Shown: positions 1-8,684 of the stretch, in pieces
How the letters are laid out: every line of letters starts with the position of its first letter
Position numbering within the stretch: position 1 is the stretch's first letter
From: Cellulosimicrobium arenosum
GTDB taxonomy: Bacteria > Actinomycetota > Actinomycetes > Actinomycetales > Cellulomonadaceae
DNA: 64,000 nucleotides
Reading direction: 5' to 3'
NCBI RefSeq assembly: GCF_014837295.1
Contig: NZ_JACYHB010000003.1
Location: 1-64,000 of the forward strand
Made by a program: the position numbers and the translations under genes
Notes under the pieces: model-generated
What the model was told of the DNA's origin: nothing
The model's database searches: none
Seen by the model: only the letters and a program-made list of their open reading frames with translations

Positions 1-1
1 C

Positions 2-85
2 AACCGTCGACGCCGTCAGCGCGGCCTCGGCAGACTCACCCCGGTCGAGTTTGAGATGATCTACCGGACCGCAGACGCGGCCTGA
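2..85 (+). mobile_element. 3' end of an IS3-family transposase (cut by window edge)
   Basis: Reading from base 2, the frame gives 27 residues and a TGA stop, including the segment GRLTPVEFEM and ending in RTADAA. This is the typical extreme C-terminus of the IS3/IS150-type OrfB integrase, which usually reads LxxLSPxEFE shortly before the stop. Only this tail is visible, so completeness cannot be judged. The C/G-run-rich 100 bases after the stop (for example a CCGGGGGCAGACCCC stretch) resemble the right end of an actinobacterial IS3 element, but I cannot fix an inverted repeat without the other end. It borders a cluster of predicted defence genes. Confidence 0.7.
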
Positions 86-325
86 CTACCGCACACCCCG
101 AGTGTCAACCAGACCGGGGGCAGACCCCGGCGACCGACCCCCGGCCTCACGACTCCCGAGCCGCGTCACCAACCTCATGAGCCACAACACCTAGGCCACG
201 TGGCTGTAATTCTCGGGCCAGGCGGAAGCCGCATCGAGTCGTCACCGCGCTCCCGCACCTGCCACGAGCTCGCCAGCAGTTCAGTGGAGATCGCGATCGG
301 CTCACTATGCGGGCCCCGTGTCAGG
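86..325. other. Probable right end of the IS3 element, no gene seen
   Basis: This stretch lies between the transposase stop and the end of the nuclease-like gene. No convincing ORF is present; the ORF that starts at 200 runs antisense through the nuclease gene. The first 40 bases are likely IS terminal sequence. No target duplication can be called because the left end is outside the window. Confidence 0.4.
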
Positions 326-2074
326 TCAGTCCAGCTGGATGCTGCCTGGGTTCCAGTCGACGACCTTTGCTGTGGTCACGCCCGCGTCGCCGCCAGGGAC
401 GAGCCGGAATGTGTCCGCAGGACGAAGCGCCGTAGGGTCCACTCCCGGTTCGAGTCGGATCGAGTGTGCGGTGCTCGCGACTGGGTGATCGATCGCGTAC
501 GTCCGGTTCCCGAGCTGGAACACCGGTGCTTCAACTCTCACCAGGTGGCCCGTTCCGGCGAGAGCGTTTACAGCGACTTCCCTGATGCGCTCCGCCTCGG
601 CGTCGTCCTGAGGCATCTGGAAGGTCACCTCCGTCCAGGACCACCGGTGTGCGGTACCGCCGTAGATCGATGCCAGGAGGGACAGGTAGTGAAACTGGTT
701 GTCGGTGATCTCGGCGATGGAGGGCATGACGAGCACAGAGGCCGTATGGGCCTGAAGCTGGGTGAGGTGTTGTGCGACCGGGAGATGGATAGCCTCCAGG
801 GCGGTCGGTAAGGCTATGCCGTGCGCTCGCATCAGCGCTTCGCCGTTGCCGGTCTCCACCGACAAGACGTCCTCTTCGCTGATGCTGAGCAGGGTCTCGA
901 GCTCGTCGCGGACAGCTTCGGGGTTGCGACCATCGACATTGCCCACCTGCACCTTCCCCTCGACGTCCCGTCGCTGCTTGAAGCGCAGCTCACAGTTGAG
1001 CGCCCGTTCGGGAGTATCTACGACGAGGCGCAGCCATCCAGTGTGTGCACCGACCGTCCGCGCCGCGACGACCAGGGGCAGGCGGAACCGACTCGTCCCG
1101 TCGCCGGTGGTGCACCGCAGGTACAGTTGTGGCGCTTCGCTGCGACCTCTTTCGATGATGGAGATGGTTGACTCGACCGGTTGGCCGTCTGAGAAGGGTC
1201 CGCCTGTTGTCACGGTCCTCACGTGTGCGTCCTGGAACGGGACCCCCCATTCGGACCACGCTCGCACCGCATCGTGTTCGCGTGTGCCCGGGACGGCGAG
1301 GAACTCCACGTTCAGGCTGATGGGCTCCGTCTCGAGCGAATCCGGGTTCCGCGGCACGACGGACTCGTACTTCCACCGGGAGTCTCCGAGATAGGTCATC
1401 CGGTGGTATACCGCGAGATCGTCGTCGGCCGGCAGCGGGACCTCGTGGCTGTTGGCCGTCGTACGGGTTCCGTGCTCGATGCGGTAGTTGTCGCTGACGG
1501 TGTCGCGCAGGGCATCGAGCGAGTCCTGACGAGTCGCGATTGCGTCGAGCATCGTCAGCGACTCGCCTCGTTCGACTGGAGAGGACGCAAGCATTGCCTT
1601 CTGGCCAATGAACTGTTCCAGCACGCCTTCGCCATGGGTAAACCGCTGCATGGTCTCGGGGTAGCGGTCCGCGAGACCGGCGATGAAGGCGTCGCCGTCC
1701 CACTGGCGGGGGAACGACGCACCCGCGGTCAGTTCGTCGAACAGAGCGGTGCGCTCCTGTGTCGGCGTCCACGGGGTGACGAGATGGTAGCGGGCGATCG
1801 GGTGTTCGCCAGGTGTGACGTGTTCCTCGACGAACCGTCTCCACGACTTCTTGACCTGCCGGAACTGGCTATCGGTCATGGCTGTGGTGAAGCCCTTGAC
1901 TTGCCAGATCTCCAGGCCGGCCGGCGTCGGGCGGAGAACGTCGATGCCGCCGTCGCCCTGGGACGGGTTGACCTGGCGTGCATCGCTGTACTCGCGGCGC
2001 AGGAGCGTGGCCACGAGAGACTCGATGGAGTCTCCGCTTCGCTGCTGGATCAGTGGCCAGTCATAGGTCGGCAC
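326..2074 (-). CDS. PD-(D/E)XK restriction-endonuclease-like protein
   Basis: A 582-residue protein. The N-terminal ~130 residues have the Mrr/restriction-endonuclease pattern: a helical start (SIESLVATLLRRE), then GDGGIDV and, about 15 residues later, EIWQVKG, i.e. the D...(E/Q)xK metal-binding signature. This predicts a DNA-cutting domain. The remaining ~450 residues look like a mixed alpha/beta region that I do not recognise; it may be a sensor or target-recognition part. The gene is divergent from the ABC-3C locus with a ~245-base gap, and both sit beside an IS end, so a defence role is likely but inferred. It could be part of the ABC-3C locus or an independent system. Confidence 0.7.
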   Translation of the reverse strand: MPTYDWPLIQQRSGDSIESLVATLLRREYSDARQVNPSQGDGGIDVLRPTPAGLEIWQVKGFTTAMTDSQFRQVKKSWRRFVEEHVTPGEHPIARYHLVTPWTPTQERTALFDELTAGASFPRQWDGDAFIAGLADRYPETMQRFTHGEGVLEQFIGQKAMLASSPVERGESLTMLDAIATRQDSLDALRDTVSDNYRIEHGTRTTANSHEVPLPADDDLAVYHRMTYLGDSRWKYESVVPRNPDSLETEPISLNVEFLAVPGTREHDAVRAWSEWGVPFQDAHVRTVTTGGPFSDGQPVESTISIIERGRSEAPQLYLRCTTGDGTSRFRLPLVVAARTVGAHTGWLRLVVDTPERALNCELRFKQRRDVEGKVQVGNVDGRNPEAVRDELETLLSISEEDVLSVETGNGEALMRAHGIALPTALEAIHLPVAQHLTQLQAHTASVLVMPSIAEITDNQFHYLSLLASIYGGTAHRWSWTEVTFQMPQDDAEAERIREVAVNALAGTGHLVRVEAPVFQLGNRTYAIDHPVASTAHSIRLEPGVDPTALRPADTFRLVPGGDAGVTTAKVVDWNPGSIQLD

Positions 2075-2319
2075 AGGCCAAGACTATGAGCGAGGACGAC
2101 ATGCTGGGTCGACGGCGCGCCTCGGCCACCTGCCCTTCGGCCCGTGCTGGTGGATCGGCAAGCCGCCGCAACCGAACCTGGGCGAGCCAGCCGTTCCTTC
2201 GGGCTTGTCTCCCCGGATAGGCGCTAGCGCGCTGTCTGACGCGTGTGTCGGCATGCGCGCGGATCGCGACGTTGACGGTGGTAGTAGACATGCGGAAGTT
2301 CAGGAGGGAGACTCCAAGC

Positions 2320-3561
2320 ATGTCGTCCGGGGAGCACAGCGCTGCCGCCTCCGCCGCCGGTTACCTGTATCAGGTGCGCTGGGCGCTGCTGAACCTCTTG
2401 CGTGAGGGTAGGACTCGTCCCGATCAGGTCATCAGCCTTGAAATGCACGACGATGTCGGTTGGGAGAGTGCGTCCGGGACGGCGACAGAGCTCTTGCAGA
2501 CGAAACTGCACGCCACAGAGACCGCGGGCCTCGGCGACTATGATCCAGATATTTGGAAAACCCTGCTCATTTGGCTGAAGCGCACGGATGCGATGGACCC
2601 AAACGGCCCGGACCTCGCCTTGGTGACGACATCTACGGCGAGACCAGGCAGCGCTGCGTTCGCACTTCGGCCTGGCACGCGAGATGAGCCCACGGCTGCT
2701 GATCTCCTCTCGACAGCTGCGGAGGCTTCGACAAACAAAAAGACCGAGGAAGGCCGAAGGCGATTTCTCAAACTGTCGAAGTTGGAACGGACAGCATTCT
2801 TGTGTCGAGTCCGCGTGCTGGACAAGTCGCTGCCACTCGAGGACCTGGACGAGGCGGTCCGGCAGGAGATCTGGGGGCTTCCGTCCGGTGAGAAGGCCCA
2901 GGACCGGTTCCTCGCAGAACTATGGCGGTGGTGGGACAACATGTCCATCGACCTGCTCCTCGGTCGTCGAGCGGGCGTTGCCGTGAGTCAGTTGAAGGTG
3001 TTCGTCCAGGAGCTCAGAGACGGATACGGCCCGGATAGCCTCCGCACGACGGTCTTGAAGTCGGATGTCAGTGAGCAGGACATTGTGCAGCACGCCACCG
3101 GCAGGTTCTACGACCAGATGATCGCGGTTAGGTACAACCGCCCGAATCTCAGACTTGCCGTCATCGACTACTACCGGGCGCTGAAGCAGGAGACCGAGTG
3201 GGTCGACGACAGCCTGATCGGCCTCCATGAGCTCCAGGCGTTCGAGGAGAACCTCAGAGACGAGTGGGCGCGAGCTTTCAACGACATGCTCGACGACCTG
3301 AGTGGCGGGGTGGGGGAATATCGCTCCGAGAGTGTCGACGATGAGACGAAGTGGAGGGCTGGGAAGGAGTTGCTCCGGACACTTCTCGAGTCAACTAAGG
3401 TGACCATTCGAAGGCACTACGACGATCCATTCTTCGCTCGTGGAAAGCGGCACGAACTAGCCCATCGGGACAACGAACTCGGGATCGGCTGGCATCCGGA
3501 CTTCAGCGATCAGCTTGAGGACCTAGTTGCGGTCGTCGTCGGAGGACCTGCCAAGGTGTAG
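2320..3561 (+). CDS. ABC-3C system nuclease-like effector/C-terminal-domain protein
   Basis: This 413-residue protein starts at the ATG preceded by AGGAGGGA ten bases upstream; in-frame starts further upstream lack a ribosome site. The N-terminus has the layout of DUF4297/Cap4-like PD-(D/E)XK nucleases: AAGYLYQVRWALLNLL, then SLEMHDDVGWE and LLQTKLH, giving E/D...QxK residues. The C-terminal half is helical and fits the C-terminal domain that defines the third protein of ABC-three-component conflict systems, although I assign that mainly from context. It is followed by the middle component (63-base gap) and the ATPase. In this class of systems the ATPase is thought to sense a target and release the effector; here that would be DNA cleavage (inference). 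Confidence 0.65.
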   Translation: MSSGEHSAAASAAGYLYQVRWALLNLLREGRTRPDQVISLEMHDDVGWESASGTATELLQTKLHATETAGLGDYDPDIWKTLLIWLKRTDAMDPNGPDLALVTTSTARPGSAAFALRPGTRDEPTAADLLSTAAEASTNKKTEEGRRRFLKLSKLERTAFLCRVRVLDKSLPLEDLDEAVRQEIWGLPSGEKAQDRFLAELWRWWDNMSIDLLLGRRAGVAVSQLKVFVQELRDGYGPDSLRTTVLKSDVSEQDIVQHATGRFYDQMIAVRYNRPNLRLAVIDYYRALKQETEWVDDSLIGLHELQAFEENLRDEWARAFNDMLDDLSGGVGEYRSESVDDETKWRAGKELLRTLLESTKVTIRRHYDDPFFARGKRHELAHRDNELGIGWHPDFSDQLEDLVAVVVGGPAKV

Positions 3562-3624
3562 CCAGGGTGAGGCTCCGGGCGGTTCCTGCGTGCGTTCCTC
3601 GAACACGTGGCATCATGTGGTCGC

Positions 3625-4110
3625 ATGACGGCGTGGCGGTCCCGTTCGCGGGTGCAGGCGGCAATGTTGAACCCTGCGCTTCTCGCGGCCCTGATGGCTG
3701 CAGCCGCCTCTGAGTATGAGAGAGCGGATGAGGCACCGATGGCGTGGCCGCTGGCATACCTCGTGGCGCCGCTAGTCCTTCATCGCGGCACGAGGGACGC
3801 GCTGCCACGGACAACGCGGACTCATCTTGGCAACTGGGTGTCGCAGAACCCGGTCCTCCACGCTGGCATCCCGGCACGTGCTCTGTCGCTCGCGGAGCCC
3901 GTTCGGGAGGGCCTCCGGTTTGGGCTGGCGAACGGCGTGCTGCAGGTCGATGAGCGGGGTCGCTTGAGCGGCGTTCTTGCGCCACCTTCGAGGACAGTGG
4001 TGCCCGGGGAGGTGGACGAGATCATCGCCAAGGCGGGTCTGGTCGGGAAGTGGTTCGCAAAGATCAACCAACCGGCTACCGCCTTCGCAGTCCTGGGCGT
4101 GGCACCCTAG
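3625..4110 (+). CDS. Three-component ABC system middle component
   Basis: A 161-residue protein. It opens with an [20 protein letters not shown] segment and continues with SEY, then [13 protein letters not shown], the usual profile of the small all-helical middle component (MC family) of ABC-3C loci: a W..R...A.LLNPA start and a PL.Y...PL.LH motif. The start at 3625 keeps the conserved W; GTG at 3607 and ATG at 3664 are alternatives. It probably bridges the ATPase and the effector. The stop is only four bases before the ATPase start, so the two are surely cotranscribed and probably translationally coupled. Confidence 0.75.
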   Translation: MTAWRSRSRVQAAMLNPALLAALMAAAASEYERADEAPMAWPLAYLVAPLVLHRGTRDALPRTTRTHLGNWVSQNPVLHAGIPARALSLAEPVREGLRFGLANGVLQVDERGRLSGVLAPPSRTVVPGEVDEIIAKAGLVGKWFAKINQPATAFAVLGVAP

Positions 4111-4114
4111 CGTT

Positions 4115-6085
4115 GTGCAACTCCTCGCCATCGTTCTCTACAACGCCGACGGGCGCACCCGCCGGCTCGACTTCGAGCCCGGCGCGCTGAACATCGTCAC
4201 CGGCGAGTCGCAGGCGGGGAAGAGTGCTCTGCTCACCATCGTGGAGTACTGCCTGGGACGATCGACGATGATGGTCCCGGTCGGCCCCATCGCGAACACT
4301 GTGGCGTGGTACTCGACGCTGTGGCAACTCGACGACGGCGGTCGCGCGTTCGTGGCGCGGCCGGCACCTGCGCCAGGGAAGGCGAGCACGTCAGGCGCAA
4401 TGCTGGAGTTCGGAGCGACCTTGGATGCCCCGCCGCTGTCATCGCTCGAGGTGAACATCGAGAGCCGGGCGTTACGTGAGCAAATGGGTCGGCGCATCGG
4501 TATCGAGGAGAACCTCTCGGAGCCACCGGTGGGCTCGCTTCGACATCCGCTCGAGGCCAACATCGGGCACGCGGCACTACTTTGCCTGCAAAGCCAGAAC
4601 GAGGTCGCAAGCGCCAACACGCTGTTCCACCGGCAAGGCGAACCGGGCATCGACCAGGCCCTCCGAGACACCATCCCGTACTTCCTTGGTGCCGTTGCCC
4701 ATGACGAGGCGCTGAAGAGAGCACAGTTGCGGGACGCGAAGCGGAACCTGACACGGCTCTCGAACGAACTTGAGAGAGCCGAGAACGCGGCCCTGACCAT
4801 CGACGTGGAACTGAACGCGCTGCTCGCGGAGGCTCGCGCCGTCGGACTGGTCGGTGAGGTCGACGTCGCGGGACGCTCGGACATTGTTCGGATCCTGCAG
4901 GGTGCCCGGGTCGCGCAGCCGCAGGTCGCGGCACTGGCGGACACCGAAGCTCAGGACCGACGTCTGGAGCTCCAGGTGACGCGCGACCAGGTCCGAGCTG
5001 AGCTGCGCCGTGTTCTCGATGACCGAGCGCTGCTCATTCACCAGGAGCAGGCTGAGACCGGTGCGTCCGCGTCGCTACGTCAGCAGCGTGACCGACTCAC
5101 TGTGCTCGCGCGACTTCCTGGGTTCGGCGATTCCAGCCCGTCGAGCGTAGCCAGCGCGCCATTGGACACTGACACGTGTCCGGTGTGCGGGCACGAACTG
5201 GAAGAGCCAGACCCGACGGCGGCAGCGCTGCAGATCGGCCTTTCCGAGCTACGTGCCCAGGTTGAGGTTCTGACCGGTGCCCGACCTGCGCATCGTCGCG
5301 CCGTCGCCGACCTCGACACCCGTGCTGCCGAACTCAGAGGGGAAATCCGGACCGCCGATGATGCCCTAGCGCACCTCGAGCGGGCTTACGAGATGGACGC
5401 GGAGGCGAATGTCGACAGTCGGGATTTTACGCGGGGACGCATCGACGCCACACTCACCCGAGCGAATCTCACAGACGAGACACAGCTTGAGGTTCTGCGC
5501 CAGCAGCTGGATCGGGCGCGAATGACCGTCGAGGCTCTCGAATCTGACCTCGACGCGGATAACGATCGAGAACAGCTAACCTCACGGCTGGTGGCAGTGG
5601 GGCGCGATATTAGCCGGTACGCAGCGCAACTCCAACTCGAGCACAGTGGCGATAGCGTTCGCCTGGACCTGGCGCGCCTGACGGTTGTCACCGACACTCC
5701 GACGGGCCCAGCCCCGCTGTTTCGCATCGGCAGTGCGGCGAACTGGATCGGCTACCACTTGGCGACGCACCTGGCGCTGCACCGATTCCTCGTGGAGCAG
5801 AACCGACCGGTGCCGCGGCTCCTGATGCTCGACCAGCCCACGCAGGCGCACTATCCTGCGGAGGCAGACAACGCGACTGGGGCACCAGAGGACGACGCTG
5901 ACCGGGTCGCTGTGCGGCGAATGTTCGAACTGATGCGGGACGTCGTCGCGGAGTTGGCGCCAAAGTTCCAGATGATCGTTTGCGACCACGCGGACCTCCC
6001 CGAGAGCTGGTTCCAGACGGCTGTGCGGTATCGCTGGCGAGCTGGCGTCAAGCTCATCCCGGCCGACTGGATCAACGAAGGCTAG
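4115..6085 (+). CDS. DUF3732-type ABC-3C ATPase with Rad50-like zinc hook
   Basis: A 656-residue SMC/Rad50-like ATPase. Walker A is GESQAGKS at residues 30-37. A central coiled-coil region (about 200-550) contains DTCPVCG near residue 355, the CxxC of a Rad50-type zinc hook. [13 protein letters not shown] near the C-terminus is the Walker B/D-loop region, where DQPTQ is characteristic of DUF3732 proteins. I chose the GTG start right after the middle-component stop because upstream codons in this frame are the shadow of that gene. As in other ABC-3C loci, it should form a DNA- or protein-sensing dimer that controls the effector encoded two genes upstream. The family assignment is firm; the trigger and target are unknown. 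Confidence 0.85.
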   Translation: MQLLAIVLYNADGRTRRLDFEPGALNIVTGESQAGKSALLTIVEYCLGRSTMMVPVGPIANTVAWYSTLWQLDDGGRAFVARPAPAPGKASTSGAMLEFGATLDAPPLSSLEVNIESRALREQMGRRIGIEENLSEPPVGSLRHPLEANIGHAALLCLQSQNEVASANTLFHRQGEPGIDQALRDTIPYFLGAVAHDEALKRAQLRDAKRNLTRLSNELERAENAALTIDVELNALLAEARAVGLVGEVDVAGRSDIVRILQGARVAQPQVAALADTEAQDRRLELQVTRDQVRAELRRVLDDRALLIHQEQAETGASASLRQQRDRLTVLARLPGFGDSSPSSVASAPLDTDTCPVCGHELEEPDPTAAALQIGLSELRAQVEVLTGARPAHRRAVADLDTRAAELRGEIRTADDALAHLERAYEMDAEANVDSRDFTRGRIDATLTRANLTDETQLEVLRQQLDRARMTVEALESDLDADNDREQLTSRLVAVGRDISRYAAQLQLEHSGDSVRLDLARLTVVTDTPTGPAPLFRIGSAANWIGYHLATHLALHRFLVEQNRPVPRLLMLDQPTQAHYPAEADNATGAPEDDADRVAVRRMFELMRDVVAELAPKFQMIVCDHADLPESWFQTAVRYRWRAGVKLIPADWINEG

Positions 6086-6166
6086 GTGTCTCCTGTCCGT
6101 GCAGCGGTCACCTCGGCCTGGTCCGCCGGTCCTGCGGTCCCGAACTCTGCCTTGTAGGTTGCACGC

Positions 6167-6646
6167 ATGAAAGATGACGACCTCACACCGTACGAGCGAG
6201 CTTGGAGAAACCCTGGCGAGCCCGTTGGATGGGAACTGGCGGATTCGGAGGGCCGCATAGAGGCAGATGATGTCCTGGGTCGGCTGGTAAATATGGCGCT
6301 GTACGAGTTTGGCGAAACCGATGGCGACTGGCCGATAAGTTTCGATGACGATGGGTTTATCCGGACCCTAACTGCTGAAGGAAAGCGCTTCGATGGCGGC
6401 ATCAGCATCCATGTGTGGCCGAACGACCATCCGCCTCCACATGTGCACATTCTAAAAAGGTCAGAGCCGGATGGCCAGGGCGTCAAGATCAACTTGAAAA
6501 CTGGCGAATCCGAGGGGGATTTGCCATCGTGGGCAAGTCAGAAGCAACTCAAGAAGATGAGGGCTCTGGTCGTGAAGCACCACGAACTTTTCGCAAACTG
6601 GTGGCAGAAGCACCATGGGGGGGCCGTGGTGGTTCTCCTAAGCTAG
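6167..6646 (+). CDS. DUF4160 domain protein
   Basis: A 159-residue protein. The core SIHVWPNDHPPPHVHI is the hallmark of DUF4160, a small domain often encoded in toxin-antitoxin-like pairs beside DUF2442. No DUF2442 partner is seen here. Base composition is plainly lower in GC than the rest of the window (many AAA, ATA and TTT codons), a sign of transfer. TAGGTT ends six bases before the ATG, so transcription may start at the ATG itself (leaderless). It follows the ABC-3C ATPase by 81 bases on the same strand and could belong to the same island without being part of the system. Its function is unknown. Confidence 0.7.
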   Translation: MKDDDLTPYERAWRNPGEPVGWELADSEGRIEADDVLGRLVNMALYEFGETDGDWPISFDDDGFIRTLTAEGKRFDGGISIHVWPNDHPPPHVHILKRSEPDGQGVKINLKTGESEGDLPSWASQKQLKKMRALVVKHHELFANWWQKHHGGAVVVLLS

Positions 6647-6701
6647 TGATGTTCGGAATGTGGCAGCTCTAAGCTGAGTGCTCATGGAGTTCGAAAATTC
6701 C

Positions 6702-6725
6702 GCGGCATGCATGCATGCATGCCGC
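6702..6725. repeat. 24-bp perfect palindrome built of GCAT repeats
   Basis: The sequence GCGG(CATG)x4-like core CCGC is fully self-complementary over 24 bases, with GCATGC overlapping three times. It sits between two convergent genes. There is no loop, so it would form a cruciform or a tight hairpin; it could be a protein-binding site or a weak bidirectional terminator. Confidence 0.8.
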
Positions 6726-6776
6726 TTGATGAGAGTGTTTTGACGTGACCTATTGGCGCTTGGTGCCTGCCAAAGT

Positions 6777-8021
6777 CTATGTGACAGGCGAAGCGTGCGC
6801 GTTGGAGAGATCCAATAGGTACAACGTGACCCCGGCGGCCTTCGCATACTGAATAGCCTGCGTCGTATAGCCAGCGGTCGAGAAGAAGGCCATGCTCGCG
6901 CCGTGCAGGTTCGCGCCGACGAGTCGCTGGATCTCCTCGCGGCCGGAAGGCTTGGCGCGATGTTTGACCTGCCCGACCAGCCCACGCGCCTCGACGTCGA
7001 ACCCGCCGTCCACACCAGGTGGGGTGCGGACGGCATCAGGGAACCCGTGTTCCCGCAGCCAGGCGGCCGCGAGCTCCTCAGCAATCAACCAGGCGGGCGC
7101 ATTGGCGCCAAGGTCTTCGCTGAGAGGCTCGTCGGTCGGGTAGCCAGGTGTGAACCCCGAGCGGTGCTCGGCGACGAGCGAATCAAGATTACTGGCCGCA
7201 TATAAAGCTTGAGCGCTGTGTTCCTCCTCGCCGTCGGACTGGACCGATGCGATGGCCATATAGGCGTCTCTATCGAAGAGTTCGGTCGTCTGGGCGAGCG
7301 ATCGCCGCAGTTGCAGGAAGGCATCGTCGGGTGCTGCACCGACCCGCAGGCAACGAAGTAGGTAGTCGCGCAGTTCACCTGCGGCGGCAGCGACGCGGTC
7401 AGAGTTCTTAACAAGCTGAGCATGGAAAGCGGTGGTGAAACTGATCTCCGCCCCCGCGTCGGTCCGGAGCGCGGTCGGAGTTAGCCGGGCGCAAACTGCT
7501 ACGGAGCAAGCCAGGCGCCGCTCGAGATAGTTTAGGAGGCCGATTAGTCCAGCGGACGTCTGGAGTACGGCGTCATTGTGCTCGGCGAGTTGGTCGCGTT
7601 CAGCGCGCCACGGCGTGTATACCGCGGGATCCGGTTGCCAGAACATCCAGCCATCGGGCGCAGGCCCCCACGCTGCTGGAGGAGCCCAGCCAACTGGCGG
7701 CTCAAACCCGTCTGGAGCAGGGGGCCATGTCGGAGGGGGCGTCCAGACGCTCGGCATCTCGCTCGTGGCCGACGCTTCGTCCCACCAAGAGGGCATCGCC
7801 TCGAGGTAGAGGACCGGTTGAACCAACCGCCGCACTTCGTCATCTTCGTGGGCTAGGTCCGCGGCCCACCACGTATGCCCAGCTGGCAGCGGAAGGGTCG
7901 CGGGTGGGCGCCACCCCTTGATTGGCGCCCACCCATCCGGGGCGTCCGGCCATCCGTAGGGCGGCACCCAAATCGGAGTGACAGGAATTCGCTCAGCGGA
8001 TGAGACCACGTACTGACTCAT
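6777..8021 (-). CDS. Mrr-like restriction endonuclease with N-terminal W/P-rich repeats
   Basis: A 414-residue protein from the ATG giving MSQYVVSSAERI; the longer GTG start at 8198 adds 59 residues of unlikely composition. Residues 1-150 carry two Trp/Pro/Gly-rich units with motifs such as WPDAPDGWAP, WPPAPDGFEPP and WGPAPDGWMFW. The middle is helical. The C-terminal ~110 residues are a PD-(D/E)XK restriction domain: AEELAAAWLREHGF, then GVDGGFDVEARGLVGQVKH (D...QxK), then AFFSTAGYTTQAIQYA, typical of Mrr_cat. It should cut DNA, perhaps modified DNA. The W/P repeats occur at the ends of many actinobacterial proteins and may bind a partner or the envelope (inference). It closes the island at the left of the window. 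Confidence 0.75.
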   Translation of the reverse strand: MSQYVVSSAERIPVTPIWVPPYGWPDAPDGWAPIKGWRPPATLPLPAGHTWWAADLAHEDDEVRRLVQPVLYLEAMPSWWDEASATSEMPSVWTPPPTWPPAPDGFEPPVGWAPPAAWGPAPDGWMFWQPDPAVYTPWRAERDQLAEHNDAVLQTSAGLIGLLNYLERRLACSVAVCARLTPTALRTDAGAEISFTTAFHAQLVKNSDRVAAAAGELRDYLLRCLRVGAAPDDAFLQLRRSLAQTTELFDRDAYMAIASVQSDGEEEHSAQALYAASNLDSLVAEHRSGFTPGYPTDEPLSEDLGANAPAWLIAEELAAAWLREHGFPDAVRTPPGVDGGFDVEARGLVGQVKHRAKPSGREEIQRLVGANLHGASMAFFSTAGYTTQAIQYAKAAGVTLYLLDLSNAHASPVT

Positions 8022-8684
8022 ACCCTGAGTTTGCAGCACGCCACCCACGAAATCATCCCGGCGTGCACGGACGCTGGTGTCGTGGCCGAGCATGCGCCCT
8101 ACTTTGCGCGACGCTCGCGACACGCCCGAGATCGCGCAAGGTAGGCGGGCGTGTCCGCGCAATCTGTCCTGCACGTCGACAGGTATTGAGGTGGTCACGG
8201 GCCCGCTGCTGTCTCGCCCCGGGTCTCGTGGAGGCTCTCATTCCCGGGAAGGATGAGAGCCTCCACGAAACCCGGGGCCGGTTCACTCGGCTAGCGCTGA
8301 CCAGCCGCGTTCACGGCGCATCAGCGGGCGAGGTGGAGAGCAGGTCGTGCCTCGTCGGGTGGGCTCTGCTCGTGCCCGCTCCAGTGCTCACCCGTACGTT
8401 CTTGTCATGGCGCAGACCAGAACGATGAGTCCGCACGGGCTGGCGATCCCGGAGAGCGTGGCGAACGCAATCGGAGCGCGCTGGGAGCAGCACGACCACA
8501 ACGGTGAAGAACCACCCTGCACACGGCCCCCGTCGCACGGCGGCAGCCGCCCTGTCTCGACGTGCTTCCGCTCACATGTCGTGCCGGACCACCGGGAGCT
8601 TCCTTGTCCTGGTGCCGTGGCGGCCCATCGCTCATCGGGCACTCCCCGGCCCCGTCGGCGACGGCGTTGCGAACGGCTTTGGAG
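8022..8684. other. 663-base region without a supported gene
   Basis: The overlapping ORFs here (about 75-140 residues on both strands) have compositions typical of GC-rich non-coding frames and no recognisable motif. The only structure I see is the large hairpin at 8216-8278. The first ~180 bases could hold the promoter of the Mrr-like gene. Confidence 0.5.
8216..8278. terminator. Long GC-rich hairpin, probable terminator
   Basis: The 15-base arm CGTGGAGGCTCTCAT (8227-8241) pairs perfectly with 8253-8267 across an 11-base loop. After a 2x2 mismatch, GCCCCGGGT (8216-8224) pairs with ACCCGGGGC (8270-8278). That is 24 paired bases without a U-tract, usual for actinobacterial terminators. It lies ~400 bases past the fucosidase stop, so it could also be a mobile palindromic unit. 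Confidence 0.65.

Noticed and set aside
3977-4114. Upstream start of the DUF3732 ATPase inside the middle component gene
   Set aside because: Residues there are the shadow of the middle component; the fold starts at [12 protein letters not shown].
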